From positions 1,736,001-1,800,000 of the forward strand of contig NZ_CP099917.1 in assembly GCF_030994125.1 (NCBI RefSeq): 64,000 nt of DNA. The letters run 5' to 3'. Position 1 is the stretch's first letter, and each line of letters starts with the position of its first letter. The position numbers and the translations under genes were made by a program. The DNA is from Pseudoalteromonas xiamenensis. GTDB lineage: Bacteria; Pseudomonadota; Gammaproteobacteria; Enterobacterales; Alteromonadaceae. This document shows positions 9,044 to 17,633 of this stretch, piece by piece. The notes beneath the pieces are model-generated. The model was not told the DNA's origin, did no database searches, and was given only the letters and a program-made list of their open reading frames with translations.

Positions 9044-9754
9044 ATGGCCATTCACGTCTTGTTAGTCGAAGACGACGAGCTTTTAGTAAAACGGATCCAA
9101 AGCCACTTTCAGAACACCGAATTTTTTATTTCGGTTGATGACACAGGTGCGCGTGCTTTGGAACAGGTCGAACAAAGCGTAAAAGAAAACAATCCAATTC
9201 GTCTTGCTATTGTCGATGTGGTATTACCTCATCATGATGGTTTACAGCTTGCTCGTGAACTCAACACGTTGACCAACGTCGGCGTTATTGTGTTATCCAG
9301 TCGAGATTCTCAAGCCGATAGGATAGCGGGTCTTGCACAAGGCGCAGACGACTATATCTGTAAACCCGTTGATTTATTGGAGCTAGAACTGCGCATGCGC
9401 GCTGTATATAAACGCCTTGCAAGTCAATTCCAGCAACAAGACGACGAGGAAGAAGAATACATCGAATATGCAGACTTTAAGTTGCATCCAGATAACCGTA
9501 CATTGATTAACCCTCAAGGGTATGAATCGCGTTTAACCGAAGCTGAGCATAAAGTATTAATTTGTCTCATTGCTAACGCCGGTAAAGCCACGTCTCGTGA
9601 AAAAATTTCGGAAGACATAGGTCAAGTAGACTGGAGTCCAAATGACCGTACCGTAGATGTGCTGGTTGGCCGTTTACGCAAGAAGCTTGGTGACGAAAAA
9701 GAACAAAAACGTATCGTCACTGTGCGTGGTAAAGGCTACATGCTTTCAACCTAA
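9044..9754 (+). CDS. OmpR/PhoB family response regulator (orphan)
   Basis: 236 residues. The receiver domain (about 1-120) has the acidic pair in LVEDDE, phospho-acceptor Asp in AIVDVVLPHHDG, and Lys in CKPVD. A linker rich in Glu/Asp (QQQDDEEEEYIE) leads to a winged-helix domain with LTEAEHKVL, DRTVDVLVGRLRKKLGD and TVRGKGYML. It should bind DNA as a phosphorylated dimer. No sensor kinase is encoded next to it. Its 3' end overlaps the convergent yifB by about 9 nt. Confidence 0.85.
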   Translation: MAIHVLLVEDDELLVKRIQSHFQNTEFFISVDDTGARALEQVEQSVKENNPIRLAIVDVVLPHHDGLQLARELNTLTNVGVIVLSSRDSQADRIAGLAQGADDYICKPVDLLELELRMRAVYKRLASQFQQQDDEEEEYIEYADFKLHPDNRTLINPQGYESRLTEAEHKVLICLIANAGKATSREKISEDIGQVDWSPNDRTVDVLVGRLRKKLGDEKEQKRIVTVRGKGYMLST

Positions 9755-11251
9755 TTGGTTTAGTAAGCGCTCAAAAGCCCGATAGCTGAGCGCTTCTTTG
9801 ATTGCCTGTAGCGGTATCACTGGTAATTGCTCTAAATCAGCAATAGTCCTCGCGACTTTCAATACTCGATGATAAGAACGAGGCGACAAATTCAATTTCT
9901 CCATCGCCTTACTCATATAGGCTTTGCATTCCGAATTTAAATGACAAAAACGTTCCACCTCTTTAGAGCCTAATAACGCATTGGTTTTACTTTGCCGTTG
10001 TTGTGCAAAATCAAAGGCCGCTTGCACACGCTTTCGAATCACAGCGCTACTCTCCGCTTGGCAAGACGACATCAGTTCAATGCTGGATAACTTGGGCAAC
10101 TCTATCTGTAAATCAATCCGGTCTACAAATGGACCACTTATCTTGGCTAAATATCGTAATACTTGGTCAGGTGTCGCTCTTTTATCAGTGTGATGCCCTG
10201 TTGGGCTAGGGTTCAATGCCGCAACCAATTGAAAACGGGCTGGAAAGTCCACTTGTCTCGCCGCCCTAGAAATGGTCACCACACCGGTTTCCATCGGTTC
10301 GCGAAGTGAATCCAACACTTTCCGATCAAACTCAGGAAGTTCGTCTAAGAAGAGTACGCCGTTGTGCGCTAACGAAATTTCACCTGGCTTAGGATTCGAT
10401 GACCCCCCTACTAAAGCAACGGCAGAACACGTGTGATGTGGACTTCGAAACGGCCTGATCCGCCATCGTTTAGGTTCAAAAGCATGCCCCATAAGCGAAT
10501 GTACAGCCGCACTCTCAAGTGCTTGCGCTTCACTCATTAACGGCATAATTGAAGGAAAACGCTGCGCTAACATCGACTTTCCTGTACCTGGAGGACCAAG
10601 AAACAGCACATTATGCCCTCCAGCCGCCGCAATTTCGAGGACGCGCTTCGCCGCGGCCTGTCCTTTGACTTCACTGAAATCAACATCCATGCTCAATTGC
10701 TCTACTTCAGTGTGATAAACCGCATTCACCTGTGCCGTGGCTTCGCCTTGAACAAACCGCCACAATGATTGGAGCGAATCAACCGCATATCGCTCTGAAT
10801 GTGATGCGAGACTAGCCATCGGATCATTCAATAAAGGTATGAAGCAGTGGTGCTTCTCTTGTGAGGCGGCGATAACGGAGGGCAAAATCGCATGCACAGG
10901 CCGTAACTCGCCGTTCAACGCCAACTCACCGAAGAATTCAGCTTGGTTGGTCACGGTGTCTGGCAATTGCCCTGACGCCACTAAAATACCGATGGCTATC
11001 GCTAAATCAAACCGACCACCTTCTTTGGGTAGGTCAGCTGGAGCTAAATTAACGGTAATACGAGTATCGGGGAATGAAAAGTGGGCATTGGTTAATGCGC
11101 TTCTCACACGCTCTTTGGCTTCTTTGACTGAGGTTTCCGGTAAACCAACAATCTGAAAAGCTGGCAAACCGTTACTCAAATGGACTTCCACTTGGACAAG
11201 TGGCGCCCGTACTCCCACTTGAGCACGGGTTAACACTCTGGCTAATGACAT
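9746..11251 (-). CDS. yifB: YifB/ComM family Mg-chelatase-like AAA+ ATPase
   Basis: 501 residues from MSLARVLTRAQVGV, the normal family start; an ATG 18 nt further upstream has no Shine-Dalgarno sequence, while GGAG precedes this one. Domains: N-terminal LonC/S5-like domain (1-170), AAA+ core with Walker A GPPGTGKS and Walker B GVLFLDELPEF, and a C-terminal Mg-chelatase helical domain (SPRSYHRVLKVARTIADL). In Haemophilus and Vibrio the homologue ComM is a helicase promoting branch migration during natural transformation. It is convergent with the response regulator and followed at its 5' side by the TRIC-type gene on the same strand (about 36 nt). Confidence 0.9.
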   Translation of the reverse strand: MSLARVLTRAQVGVRAPLVQVEVHLSNGLPAFQIVGLPETSVKEAKERVRSALTNAHFSFPDTRITVNLAPADLPKEGGRFDLAIAIGILVASGQLPDTVTNQAEFFGELALNGELRPVHAILPSVIAASQEKHHCFIPLLNDPMASLASHSERYAVDSLQSLWRFVQGEATAQVNAVYHTEVEQLSMDVDFSEVKGQAAAKRVLEIAAAGGHNVLFLGPPGTGKSMLAQRFPSIMPLMSEAQALESAAVHSLMGHAFEPKRWRIRPFRSPHHTCSAVALVGGSSNPKPGEISLAHNGVLFLDELPEFDRKVLDSLREPMETGVVTISRAARQVDFPARFQLVAALNPSPTGHHTDKRATPDQVLRYLAKISGPFVDRIDLQIELPKLSSIELMSSCQAESSAVIRKRVQAAFDFAQQRQSKTNALLGSKEVERFCHLNSECKAYMSKAMEKLNLSPRSYHRVLKVARTIADLEQLPVIPLQAIKEALSYRAFERLLNQLG

Positions 11252-11287
11252 ATCCTTGTCGTTCTCCATAAAGTTAAGGCGATAATA

Positions 11288-11917
11288 TTATAACGATTGA
11301 TGTCCCTCTGGATAACGGAAAACATGGATGACCCAATTCCACCGCATGGCAGCTAACCGCATGCATAAGGTCGTCGCCATCGCTGACCACATCGCAACCG
11401 TCATACCTAAATCAAACGATAAGGCTTGAGTATAGACAATACCGCCAGCAATGCAGGTAATCGCATACAATTCCCCTTTCAGTAAAAGGGGGATCTCTCT
11501 CGCTAACACATCACGGATCACGCCACCAAAACAACCCGTTAAAACGCCCATAATCACGACCGTGGTATTCGGCATGCCGAGCAATACGGCTTTTTGCATT
11601 CCCATAACGGCAAAAAACGCGAGACCAAACGCATCCGCTATTTGTAACAGTTGTGCTGGCATATTACGTTGGCGATTCAACACATAAATACTGAGCGCAA
11701 TGGCTGTGAAAATAGCAATAAAGTAACTCGGATCTCGTAGCCAAAACACCGGAGTATCCAAAATAATATCTCTGACGGTACCGCCACCAATACCAGTAAC
11801 CGTTGCGAGTACTATCACCCCAAATCCATCCATATGTTTGCTGTGCGCAATTAAGGTGCCAGAGATAGCAAATACAGCCACACCGACTAAATCAAACCAA
11901 TGCCAAAGATCTTGCAT
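11288..11917 (-). CDS. TRIC cation channel family membrane protein (UPF0126)
   Basis: 209 residues, seven hydrophobic segments arranged as two similar three-helix units plus one. The repeated signature GIGGGTVRDIIL (about 41-52) and GCFGGVIRDVLA (about 130-141) is diagnostic of the TRIC/YadS/YicG family of trimeric cation channels. Same strand as yifB downstream; possibly co-transcribed. The ion carried and role in this organism are unknown. Confidence 0.85.
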   Translation of the reverse strand: MQDLWHWFDLVGVAVFAISGTLIAHSKHMDGFGVIVLATVTGIGGGTVRDIILDTPVFWLRDPSYFIAIFTAIALSIYVLNRQRNMPAQLLQIADAFGLAFFAVMGMQKAVLLGMPNTTVVIMGVLTGCFGGVIRDVLAREIPLLLKGELYAITCIAGGIVYTQALSFDLGMTVAMWSAMATTLCMRLAAMRWNWVIHVFRYPEGHQSL

Positions 11918-12144
11918 GTTACTCTCTACTTTTTATTCGTTGGTGACTTTGAGCGCGAGATAGCCAATCTACTCAAAGACCTCTTCATCTCAATACTAAG
12001 CTATTTTAACTGTATACCAATTTACCGATTTCGTTTTTTATTCACACGCTTACAGACTTTAGGTCAGGCAATTTAAGCCTGTACACGCTCACAAATACAG
12101 AGCGCACCGATCAACAAAAACTTATCTGACTCAAAAAACGGCAA

Positions 12145-12171
12145 TAAAAAAGGCGACTAAATCGTCGCCTT
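12145..12171 (-). terminator. Rho-independent terminator after DUF2489 gene
   Basis: On the minus strand: stem AAGGCGAC/GTCGCCTT with a 6-nt loop followed by a T-run (plus-strand A-run 12145-12150), 18 nt after the stop codon of the DUF2489 gene. Confidence 0.85.
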
Positions 12172-12189
12172 CTTCTAGAACATGTGTTT

Positions 12190-12705
12190 CTAGCTAAATA
12201 CGACGTTTTCTTGTCCTGGTAATGGATGAAATTCACCGATTAACTTTTCACAGTCTGCCGCTATTTCATCGGCTAAACGCTCTTCAGCTCGCCAACGCTG
12301 CGAGTCCATTTTGAAGATTTCTTTCTTTGAGTACTTTTTTCGAGCATCGTGCGTCGGCATTTCCTTCACTTCTTCGTACATCTTGAAGATACCAGAAAAC
12401 TCAGTTTGCAAGTCACGTTGCGTCTCGAAACTGTATTGCGACATAAGTACCCAAACACGCAAACAGCCCTCAGAATACTCGCATTGCCTCTCTTTCATCG
12501 CCCTTGCAATTAGGTTGATGTTGTCTGCAAGCTTTGCATTTCGTTCTGCGCGTTTTGTTTCTAATTCCGCTTTTGCCTTTGCTTGTTGCTTGGCCATGTT
12601 CTCACGCTGCGTTTTGACTTGCCAAAGCAGTTGTCCGGCATAAAATGCCAGACCTGCGATAATCAACGCACCAACAACAATGGCAACATACCAAGAAGAA
12701 GTCAT
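12190..12705 (-). CDS. DUF2489 family membrane-anchored protein
   Basis: 171 residues: one N-terminal transmembrane helix (about 5-28), a highly charged coiled-coil stretch (QRENMAKQQAKAKAELETKRAERNAK split over 35-60), and a conserved C-terminal domain with RQCEYSEGCLRVWVLM and EEVKEMPTHDARKKYSKKE. This matches DUF2489, a gammaproteobacterial family of unknown function found beside yihI. The start overlaps the yihI stop by one base (TAATG), so the pair should be translationally coupled. Confidence 0.8.
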   Translation of the reverse strand: MTSSWYVAIVVGALIIAGLAFYAGQLLWQVKTQRENMAKQQAKAKAELETKRAERNAKLADNINLIARAMKERQCEYSEGCLRVWVLMSQYSFETQRDLQTEFSGIFKMYEEVKEMPTHDARKKYSKKEIFKMDSQRWRAEERLADEIAADCEKLIGEFHPLPGQENVVFS

Positions 12706-13295
12706 TAGTCCTTCATGTCCTCATCATCAAACCACTCTTTCGCCAGATCATCACTCATAAATTGAGCCATCGGATCCGCTTCGAAGATTTCATCTTCTTC
12801 GAACTCATCATCGATACCAAGGATTTCACATAACTCTTGATGACGGGCAATTGACTTATTAAAGAATTTCGCGTCTTTGCCTGTGAGCAATTCACCACGC
12901 TCATGACGGTCAATTAACACCATTAAACGTTCATCGTTTTCTAACTGCGCCAATTCTTCCTCTGGCGTTAAGGTCGGTTCCACCACTTTTTTCAGAACGA
13001 CTTGTGGTTGAGCACTACGGTTAAACTTAGGCTCGTCATTTGCTGGCTGTACATCTTTAGTTGGTACTAGTGCAATAGGCTTTTTACTGCCAATGCGCGC
13101 ATCTTTTAAACTCGAACCACCATTCTTGGCATCGACTACTTTCGCTTCTTGCGCATTACGAGAGCCTGCTTTTAGGCCTTTGCTTTGCTTCTTCGCACGC
13201 GCTTCTTTCGCCGCGCGAAGGGCCTGCAATTTCTCTTTGCTTAACTTTGGCGCAATGTTCGTACTAACTTTGCGCGACTTTTTCTTTCTGGTCAT
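12705..13295 (-). CDS. yihI: YihI family Der GTPase-activating protein
   Basis: 196 residues. A very basic N-terminal half (Lys/Arg/Ala rich, with LKAGSRNAQ and DARIGSKKPIAL, the family signature) is followed by an acidic C-terminal domain (TPEEELAQLENDERLM ... IDDEFEEDEIFEADP). In E. coli YihI stimulates the GTPase of Der (EngA) and so tunes late 50S ribosome assembly. Genes for another ribosome-assembly GTPase (engB) and polA are close by, as around yihI in other gammaproteobacteria. Co-transcribed with the DUF2489 gene. Confidence 0.88.
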   Translation of the reverse strand: MTRKKKSRKVSTNIAPKLSKEKLQALRAAKEARAKKQSKGLKAGSRNAQEAKVVDAKNGGSSLKDARIGSKKPIALVPTKDVQPANDEPKFNRSAQPQVVLKKVVEPTLTPEEELAQLENDERLMVLIDRHERGELLTGKDAKFFNKSIARHQELCEILGIDDEFEEDEIFEADPMAQFMSDDLAKEWFDDEDMKD

Positions 13296-13326
13296 CTTGC
13301 TAATTCACCTTACGTCTAAGACGCAA

Positions 13327-13965
13327 TCACTGTGTTAAGACAATAACGTCTGCACCGATTATCTCGAGCGTCGCGTTATATTGCCGAGCAACGAACTCAA
13401 ACGTTTCACGGCTAAAAAAGGAAATATGGGTTAAATCATTTTTGTAATGCCAAGAACTAAACCGCTCGGCATCGATGACAAGCTTTGTCATCATGACTAA
13501 AGGCTGACCCGATTGCAGTATTGAAAATAACTGTTCAAATACCACTTTCGGTTGCGCCACATGCTCTATCACTTCCGTACACGTTATGAAGTCATAGCGC
13601 TTGTTAAATACTGTCTTATTAGGATAGTAGTACAAATCGTATAACTCGACTTGCATTCCTCGTTCTTCAAGCATTTTAGCCAATAAAGGTCCTGGACCAC
13701 AGCCAAACTCTAATCCACAAGAGCCAGCAGCGACACGCTCTACAACAGGTTCTAAAGCTCGGCTTAAGAAGCGACGGTATCCATCATCTTCCAACGCATT
13801 CTCATGTTGATCATAAATGGCCTTCTCGTCGAGTTGAGATAAATGCTGTTGCGAAGGCACAAACACCAATTTGCACTCTGCGCATTGTAGATAAGTGCGA
13901 CGTTTATCCTCAACGTAAAACAATAGTTGCGAACAACCACATAATCCACAGCACTCTGAAACCAT
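13327..13965 (-). CDS. Class I SAM-dependent methyltransferase with N-terminal zinc ribbon
   Basis: About 212 residues. The N-terminus carries two cysteine pairs (ECCGLCGC and LQCAECKL), a probable zinc ribbon, followed by a SAM-binding fold with GLEFGCGPGPLL (motif I) and FITCTEVIEHV (motif IV region). This is the layout of small-molecule or tRNA/protein methyltransferases of the Methyltransf_11/23 type; the substrate is unknown. ATG 13965 is preferred over an in-frame TTG at 13980; neither has a strong Shine-Dalgarno sequence. Separated by 31 nt from the downstream yihI. Confidence 0.75.
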   Translation of the reverse strand: MVSECCGLCGCSQLLFYVEDKRRTYLQCAECKLVFVPSQQHLSQLDEKAIYDQHENALEDDGYRRFLSRALEPVVERVAAGSCGLEFGCGPGPLLAKMLEERGMQVELYDLYYYPNKTVFNKRYDFITCTEVIEHVAQPKVVFEQLFSILQSGQPLVMMTKLVIDAERFSSWHYKNDLTHISFFSRETFEFVARQYNATLEIIGADVIVLTQ

Positions 13966-14162
13966 GTCGAAACCAAACAAAGGAATTCACAATCGCACAT
14001 TGTACCATCAATTGCCTTGCCCGCATTATCAAATTCAACGGATGAAATGTTTTTTTGTTCGTGTTCTAGAAAGGTAAAATATGCGGAAGAGACGTTCGTT
14101 CTAGTCGCCGTACAACATGACTTGCTTTAAAGAGTTTGAATTGAAGTTATTTGCTAGAAAAT

Positions 14163-14192
14163 AAAAAGGCGATAGAGCTTAGCTCTACCGCC
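14163..14192 (-). terminator. Terminator of the CsrB-like RNA
   Basis: On the minus strand: AGGCGGTAGAGCT pairs with AGCTCTATCGCCT (13 pairs, one G-U), followed by TTTTT. No protein gene on this strand ends here, which itself implies a non-coding transcript. Confidence 0.85.
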
Positions 14193-14481
14193 TACTAATC
14201 TGAGCGTCTCAAATACTGGACACTTCTCCCTTCGACTTTTTAGTCTGCTTTATTCTTATTTTTATTATCGCTTCCGTGTTGTTTTTATTATGACTTCCGT
14301 GGCCATTCCATTTTGTTTTTATTATCAGACTTCCATGCTTACTTTTTTATTTTCGGTCTTCCTAACACTTTCTTGTTAGTTCCATAGGGTGTCAACCTTA
14401 ACACCAACCGTTGTCGCCCGCTTCCTGTACGAATAAATCCGTGTTGTTATTGTTGTCTGCGACACGAATAAATGTACCCTT
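14163..14481 (-). ncRNA. csrB: CsrB-type CsrA-sequestering regulatory RNA (predicted)
   Basis: The gene-free stretch between the methyltransferase and cytochrome c4 contains, on the minus strand, nine GGA triplets within 214 nt (plus-strand TCC at 14227, 14273, 14296, 14307, 14332, 14360, 14381, 14423, 14438). Most are in contexts such as CACGGAAG, CATGGAAG and TACAGGAAG, close to the CsrA recognition core. A strong intrinsic terminator ends the unit at 14163, a -10-like TATAGA lies at 14488-14493, and a GacA/UvrY-like box lies about 160 nt upstream. This is the architecture of CsrB/CsrC/RsmZ RNAs, which titrate the translational regulator CsrA; the length of about 320 nt fits. No plausible ORF covers it. 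The 5' end is an estimate. Confidence 0.72.
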
Positions 14482-14633
14482 TCGTCATCTATACACAACA
14501 CATTAATAACAATTTTATTAAAAAAAAATTATTTAAAACATAAAAAAATCAGGTTTTACATTAGGTTAAAATGAACGCAAACTGAAAAATAAGCTATAAC
14601 CTACAATCAAACCAAGCTATTTTCCTACACTAT

Positions 14634-14651
14634 CGTGAGATATATCTCACA
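14634..14651. promoter_or_regulatory. GacA/UvrY-like box upstream of the CsrB-like RNA
   Basis: CGTGAGATATATCTCACA contains a perfect 16-bp palindrome with half-sites separated by 6 nt. It matches 9 of 12 half-site positions of the GacA-family consensus TGTAAG-N6-CTTACA, with the right spacing and at about -160 from the inferred RNA start. The known BarA/UvrY (GacS/GacA) system activates csrB-type genes from such distal sites. Confidence 0.55.
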
Positions 14652-14662
14652 ATTTCACAGAT

Positions 14663-14691
14663 AAAAAAAAGCGACTATAAAGCCGCTTTCT
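14663..14691 (-). terminator. Terminator of cytochrome c4 gene
   Basis: Minus strand: AAAGCGGC ... GTCGCTTT hairpin (one G-U pair) followed by a run of T (plus-strand A-run 14663-14670), about 60 nt after the stop codon. Confidence 0.75.
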
Positions 14692-14751
14692 CACAACATA
14701 TATCATAAAGTAGTAGGTGGTTACCCCACAATACGACTTTAGTTTATAGGC

Positions 14752-15384
14752 TTAGTGAAGACCACCAAGGTATTTTGACAATACTTCGATGTCTTTATCC
14801 GTTAGTTTTTTCGCGATGTCACGCATCATGCCATTCATGTCATTCGCACGAGTACCTTCACGGAACTTCAATAGTTGTGACTTGATGTAATCAGGGTGTT
14901 GGAACGAAATTTTCGGGAACTTAGCCAGAGACGTACCGTTACCACGAGGACCGTGACACGCAGAACAAGCTGGAATACCGCGCTCAGCATCGCCTGCTTT
15001 ATAAAGCTTTTGACCAATCTCAACGACTTCTTCAGGTGTTGAACCTGCAGACATGTTCTGAGAAGAGAAATACGCAGCTAGATCTTTCATGTCTTGATCA
15101 GAAAGAGGCATAGCCATACCACTCATCACAGGATCCATACGACCTTCTTTACCACCAGAAGTCATACCAAGCTTAAGCTCTTTCAACTGCTTATAGATGT
15201 AATCAGCATGTTGACCCGCAATTTTTGGATACATTGCGACTGGTGCATTACCATCTGGACCATGGCACGCTGCACACGTTGCTGATTTTGCTTTGCCTGC
15301 TTCTGCATTGCCGTCAAATGCTACTGCATTGTTTGCTGACAACGCACCAAGCAGCATAGTTATAGTGAGTGCTATTTTTTTCAT
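14752..15384 (-). CDS. Cytochrome c4 (diheme)
   Basis: 210 residues with a signal peptide (MKKIALTITMLLGALSANNAVA) and two similar cytochrome c domains, each with one heme motif: CAACHG and CSACHG. Size and duplication match periplasmic cytochrome c4, which passes electrons from the bc1 complex to terminal oxidases. Divergent from engB, with about 265 nt between them; followed by its own terminator. In many gammaproteobacteria a cytochrome c4 gene sits beside engB, as here. Confidence 0.93.
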   Translation of the reverse strand: MKKIALTITMLLGALSANNAVAFDGNAEAGKAKSATCAACHGPDGNAPVAMYPKIAGQHADYIYKQLKELKLGMTSGGKEGRMDPVMSGMAMPLSDQDMKDLAAYFSSQNMSAGSTPEEVVEIGQKLYKAGDAERGIPACSACHGPRGNGTSLAKFPKISFQHPDYIKSQLLKFREGTRANDMNGMMRDIAKKLTDKDIEVLSKYLGGLH

Positions 15385-15649
15385 GGTGAATTCTCTGTTT
15401 CCGACCCTGTATGTATACGGTTACATTCTAAAAGATGCAATTGCTACATTCTACACGATAATATTTTATGTGGCACGTTTTCTACCCACATTAGTCTTAT
15501 AAATTATAGGGTTTTGACATAGATTAATTTTTCAAAGCGCCAACTAACCCGTTGTTTGCTTTTGTGACAGCGCAATTTAGGCTAAAATGCCATCCTTGGA
15601 CACCCTTTAACTTTATTTTTATCGCTTTTTTAGCATCGAGGATGTGTAC

Positions 15650-16285
15650 GTGCTCAAATCTCGTATTAAGTACAGCACTGCAAAGTTTGTTACCAGTGCA
15701 CCCGATATTACGCGTTTACCTGCTGATGAAGGTATCGAAGTGGCATTTGCTGGTCGCTCAAACGCAGGTAAATCAAGTGCGCTAAACGCACTGACAAATC
15801 AAAAATTGGCACGCACCAGTAAAACGCCGGGCCGCACACAATTGATCAACACGTTTGAGCTTGATGCAGAAAAACGATTAATCGACTTGCCTGGCTATGG
15901 CTACGCAAAAGTCCCACTCGAGATGAAAATTAAGTGGCAAAAGTCGCTAGGTGAATACCTACAAAAACGCGACAGCTTGAAAGGTCTCGTTGTGCTTATG
16001 GATATTCGACATCCACTTAAGGATCTGGATTTAGATCTGATTGAATGGGCGGTCGGCTGTGAAATTCCTGTTTTAGCGTTACTCACAAAAGCAGATAAAT
16101 ATGCGCAAGGAAAACGTAAGTCTGAAGTACTGCAGGTCCGCAAAGCGCTTGCAGAACTTGGCGGTGACATTAAAGTTCATGCATTTTCATCGTTGAAAGG
16201 CATTGGTTTGACTGACTTGGCATGGACACTTGATGATTGGTTTTTAGGTCCATACGTTAAAGAAGTACCTACCGAAACGGAATAA
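15650..16285 (+). CDS. engB: Ribosome biogenesis GTPase EngB (YihA/YsxC)
   Basis: 211 residues. G motifs: GRSNAGKS (G1), TPGRT (G2), DLPGYG (G3), LTKADK (G4) and FSSLK (G5). Full-length match to the EngB family, which acts in 50S subunit assembly. The GTG at 15650 is preferred because GAGG (15638-15641) lies 8 nt upstream; an in-frame GTG at 15644 is too close to it. The protein then starts [20 protein letters not shown], close to the usual family start. Convergent with the DUF1285 gene; a short hairpin AGGGCG/CGCCCT (16307-16327) sits at the junction. Confidence 0.95.
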   Translation: MLKSRIKYSTAKFVTSAPDITRLPADEGIEVAFAGRSNAGKSSALNALTNQKLARTSKTPGRTQLINTFELDAEKRLIDLPGYGYAKVPLEMKIKWQKSLGEYLQKRDSLKGLVVLMDIRHPLKDLDLDLIEWAVGCEIPVLALLTKADKYAQGKRKSEVLQVRKALAELGGDIKVHAFSSLKGIGLTDLAWTLDDWFLGPYVKEVPTETE

Positions 16286-16325
16286 TTACCGAAGCGATAT
16301 ATCGGAAGGGCGTGAACTGAGCGCC

Positions 16326-16871
16326 CTAACCTGCCAATAAAAAACGGTCGTTTCCTGACACCAACCAAAACAGCCCTTCGTTCTCAATCGACCGCTCTGC
16401 CCATTGATAATAAACGTGTCTTGATATTCGAGCCAATAATCCCCCGTTTAATACCATGTATGGAATTTGCTGTTCTCGAAAGACACGATTAATTAGGGGA
16501 AAATGCGTACACAATGGCCATTGCCGCTGTAAATTATCAGTAACGACAATGACCTCTCCTTCCTCAACGGACACAACTGTCCATGATTGAATAATAAAGG
16601 GCACGTCATCTACTTCAATTTCGACGTCTTCAGCGGGCGTGGTCAAATGATAGCTCGCATCAATAAATGACTCGCCGTTTTCATACTCAACACGAAGTAC
16701 ACTGGCCCATAACTTTATCAATTCTTGCCGCGTTACCCGCGTCCCATCATGAAACCAATTTGCCTCCGTATCAATTTTGATTGGCAGCGTTCCGCAGTGA
16801 GTGGGTTGCCAATGAGCTTGCGGTCCCTGTACGGACACTAGCTGAGTAATAAGGGCATCAAGTCTTTGCAT
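16326..16871 (-). CDS. DUF1285 family protein
   Basis: 181 residues, soluble. The family signature NWFHDGTRVTRQELIKLWASVLRVE is at about 38-63 (given here only as its ends: NWFHDG and VLRVE), with a conserved VEDVPFIIQSW-like stretch near the middle. DUF1285 is widespread in proteobacteria and has no settled function. It lies between engB (convergent) and yceI (same strand, upstream). Confidence 0.8.
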   Translation of the reverse strand: MQRLDALITQLVSVQGPQAHWQPTHCGTLPIKIDTEANWFHDGTRVTRQELIKLWASVLRVEYENGESFIDASYHLTTPAEDVEIEVDDVPFIIQSWTVVSVEEGEVIVVTDNLQRQWPLCTHFPLINRVFREQQIPYMVLNGGLLARISRHVYYQWAERSIENEGLFWLVSGNDRFLLAG

Positions 16872-16892
16872 AAAATTATTTGGAAAACGATA

Positions 16893-16915
16893 CGTGGCGC
16901 AAACAAAGCGCCACG
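16893..16915. terminator. Hairpin between yceI and DUF1285 gene
   Basis: CGTGGCGC / GCGCCACG perfect 8-bp stem with a 7-nt loop, just after the yceI stop and before the DUF1285 start. No T-run, so it may be an attenuating or RNA-processing hairpin rather than a full terminator. Confidence 0.5.
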
Positions 16916-16923
16916 CATAGTGA

Positions 16924-17505
16924 TTATTTTTGAACTAAATGAAGAGATACAGAAACAGGTACCGCATGTGCAATGGCGTCTAATCCCGCAACTTTTCTAA
17001 GCGTTTCTACGCCTGCATCCAATGCATAATCTTTCGCATTGATTAAAAGCGGTTTACGCGTAGTCACGAAAAGATCGTTGCCTAGCTTCGCTACATTCAG
17101 GTCCAACATTACCTTTTGTGTTTTGCCGTGAAGTGACAACGTCGCTTCAACGCCGTCCACTTTGTTCATGCCAGCTTTCAGACCGCTAAGTTGTTTTGCC
17201 AATGACGCAGTCAATTGCGCTTTAGGAAACGCAGCAACTTCGAACAACATTTGTTGCATACGCTCGTTACGGATTGGGATCATACTTTCGACTGAAGCGA
17301 GTTCAATCGAAAAAGAGAACTCGCCAGCATCAGATAAACGACCAGCGAATTGCGTAAAATGATGTACTTCACCAATCGTGTTTTTCTTCACAGAGACAAA
17401 TTGAACATCACTGTTACTTGGATCGATTTGCCAATCTGCGACAGCGTTTGCTGCAAACAAACTAGATGCTAATGTAGCCCCAGCCATGAAAATCGTTTTA
17501 AGCAT
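16924..17505 (-). CDS. yceI: YceI family periplasmic lipid/isoprenoid-binding protein
   Basis: 193 residues from MLKTIFMAGATLASSLFA, a signal peptide ending before ADWQIDPSNSDVQFVS, the typical YceI mature N-terminus. The family forms a lipocalin-like barrel that binds polyprenyl-type ligands. The longer frame reaching 17661 is rejected because it would run through a transcription terminator; AAGGA sits 7 nt before the ATG at 17505. Confidence 0.88.
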   Translation of the reverse strand: MLKTIFMAGATLASSLFAANAVADWQIDPSNSDVQFVSVKKNTIGEVHHFTQFAGRLSDAGEFSFSIELASVESMIPIRNERMQQMLFEVAAFPKAQLTASLAKQLSGLKAGMNKVDGVEATLSLHGKTQKVMLDLNVAKLGNDLFVTTRKPLLINAKDYALDAGVETLRKVAGLDAIAHAVPVSVSLHLVQK

Positions 17506-17600
17506 GACGAATTCCTTTATAAAGTTAAGATAATTAATAAAGTCCACTATGCGCTTAAGTGTAAGGCTATTCGAATGAGGGGAAAAGAAAAGATTCATTA

Positions 17601-17633
17601 AAAGAAAAAACGGCTCGTCAAAACGACGAGCCG
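17601..17633 (-). terminator. Strong rho-independent terminator downstream of polA
   Basis: Minus strand: CGGCTCGTC / GACGAGCCG perfect 9-bp stem, then a T-rich run (plus-strand A-run 17601-17610). It lies about 235 nt after the polA stop, so it either ends a long polA 3' tail or a separate small RNA. A second hairpin, GTATC-CTC/GAG-GATAC with one bulge, is at 17668-17689. The interval 17634-17867 contains no protein gene. Confidence 0.85.

Noticed and set aside
13764..14000. 78-residue minus-strand ORF over the methyltransferase 5' end
   Set aside because: Out-of-frame shadow of the methyltransferase gene.
14200..14480. Repeated TTTTTATTAT/CTTCCG text taken as a CRISPR or simple repeat
   Set aside because: Units are irregular and short, with no spacers or cas genes; the repeats are explained as GGA motifs of a CsrB-like RNA.
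14634..14651. CRP site
   Set aside because: GTGA and TCAC half-sites are 8 nt apart instead of 6; the GacA/UvrY reading fits spacing and context better.
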